This document shows positions 6,201 to 6,904 of a stretch of 6,904 nt of DNA, piece by piece. How positions within the stretch are numbered: the first letter of the stretch is position 1; every line of letters starts with the position of its first letter. Both the position numbers and the translations under genes were made by a program. The DNA comes from Rhodothermales bacterium. Its GTDB lineage: Bacteria; Bacteroidota; Rhodothermia; Rhodothermales; UBA10348. The DNA is taken from positions 1-6,904 of the forward strand of contig JABDJZ010000406.1 in the NCBI GenBank assembly GCA_013003255.1, given 5' to 3'. The notes under the pieces were generated by a model, which made no database searches, was not told the DNA's origin, and saw only the letters and a program-made list of their open reading frames with translations.

Positions 6201-6213
6201 AACCCCGGTTTCC

Positions 6214-6904
6214 ATGCTTGCTTCCAGCTACATCCGCACGGCGCTCCGTGGCATGCGCCGCCATTGGTCCTACACGCTCATCAACGTCTTTGGGCTGGCG
6301 ATGGGCTTTGTCGCCAGCTTCTTCATCGTCCTCTGGGTGCAGGACGAACTGGCATTCAACCAGCACTACGAGGAGGGTGACCGGGTTTTTCGCGTGATGC
6401 GAACCGCTACGTTCGGTCCGGACCAGGTCTTCACCTGGCCAGCCGTGACCTACATGCTGGATGACGTACTCGATGAGGAGTACCCCGAAATCGAGATGGC
6501 AGCCGCGTTCTCCTGGGGAGAGAGCCTGGCGCTGAGACGCGGCCAGACCGTGTTCAGAGAGACCGGGATTCACGCAGGACCGGACTACTTCCGAATTCTG
6601 CAACACCCCTTCCTGGCGGGTAACCCTGAGACCGCTCTCGCGGCACCGGACGCCATTGTTCTTTCGGCGAAACTGGCCCGGAAGTATTTCCCAGAGGCAT
6701 TTCAGGAAGGTACGGACCGGACCGGCGCAGTCAGAGTCCTCGGGGAGTCAATCAACAAGGAGAACCGCGCCGACATGACGGTCACAGGGGTCTATGAGGA
6801 TCCAGTGGCCACGGCCACCTACCGGCCGGATTTCGTGGTCACTTTGGATGACTTTCTGGCCACCAACGATTGGCTGATGGACTGGGGCAACAACGGCCTC
6901 CGCA
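6214..6904 (+). CDS. FtsX/MacB-like ABC transporter permease (3' partial)
   Basis: An open frame runs from ATG 6214 to the window edge, giving 230 residues with no stop. The start is typical of Bacteroidota MacB/FtsX-like permeases: ASSYIRTALRGMRRHWSY, then the first transmembrane helix (about 21-42, TLINVFGLAMGFVASFFIVL) and the WVQDELAFNQ...DRVFRV block (41-61). The MacB_PCD-type periplasmic domain follows, with FRILQHPFLAGNPETAL (126-141), IVLSAKLARKYF (148-159) and VTGVYEDP near 190-200. Complete members are about 780-800 residues with an FtsX domain at the C-terminus, so roughly 70% lies beyond the window. These permeases work with a MacB-type ATPase to export or mechanically transmit signals across the inner membrane; the substrate is unknown. 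An antisense frame over 6145-6606 and another plus-strand frame from 6150 overlap this one and are not genes. A candidate operator (6134-6151) lies upstream. Confidence 0.92.
   Translation, partial: MLASSYIRTALRGMRRHWSYTLINVFGLAMGFVASFFIVLWVQDELAFNQHYEEGDRVFRVMRTATFGPDQVFTWPAVTYMLDDVLDEEYPEIEMAAAFSWGESLALRRGQTVFRETGIHAGPDYFRILQHPFLAGNPETALAAPDAIVLSAKLARKYFPEAFQEGTDRTGAVRVLGESINKENRADMTVTGVYEDPVATATYRPDFVVTLDDFLATNDWLMDWGNNGLR

Noticed and set aside
6145..6606. 153-residue minus-strand open frame near the right edge
   Set aside because: It lies antisense to the clearly recognisable permease gene, begins with no family resemblance and is typical of shadow frames in GC-rich DNA.
1..6904. CRISPR array, tRNA/rRNA, insertion sequence or toxin-antitoxin module
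   Set aside because: No repeated spacer-like units, no cloverleaf or conserved rRNA words, no transposase motifs and no paired small genes were seen on either strand.

Overview
The window looks like chromosomal DNA from a GC-rich member of the Bacteroidota/Rhodothermota lineage. The main clue is the C-terminal Por/type IX secretion (T9SS) sorting domain on the first gene, since T9SS is known only from this superphylum. The high GC and high-GC codon use argue for a Rhodothermia-like organism rather than a classical low-GC Bacteroides or Flavobacterium. The FtsX/MacB-type permease at the right edge has the N-terminal style common in this group. The lineage assignment is inference.

Layout, left to right: (1) the 3' part of a DUF1501 protein ending in a T9SS sorting domain (+), cut by the left edge; (2) convergent to it, a likely two-gene minus-strand operon with a four-helix membrane protein of unknown function followed by a small antibiotic-biosynthesis-monooxygenase (ABM) fold protein; (3) divergent from that pair, a zinc-free medium-chain dehydrogenase/reductase of the quinone oxidoreductase type (+); (4) convergent to it, a minus-strand protein whose N-terminal half resembles the PUA/SRA-like modules of McrA-type HNH nucleases but which shows no nuclease motif; (5) after a 260 bp intergenic stretch, a small exported SPOR-domain protein (+); (6) convergent to that, a lipoprotein-type amidase-signature hydrolase (-); (7) a 191 bp divergent intergenic region with a perfect 7+7 bp inverted repeat and a small hairpin; (8) the start of an FtsX/MacB-like ABC transporter permease (+), cut by the right edge.

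The genes mostly alternate in orientation and look like unlinked housekeeping or accessory functions rather than one system. The cell-envelope theme recurs: a T9SS cargo, a secreted SPOR protein, a lipoprotein amidase and a membrane permease. The ABM protein and the quinone-oxidoreductase-like enzyme sit on either side of one divergent promoter region and may be loosely related through redox chemistry. No tRNA, rRNA, CRISPR array, insertion sequence or convincing intrinsic terminator was seen. I see no clear evidence of a new multi-gene system. The most worthwhile leads are the orphan PUA/SRA-like protein and the inverted repeat ahead of the permease.
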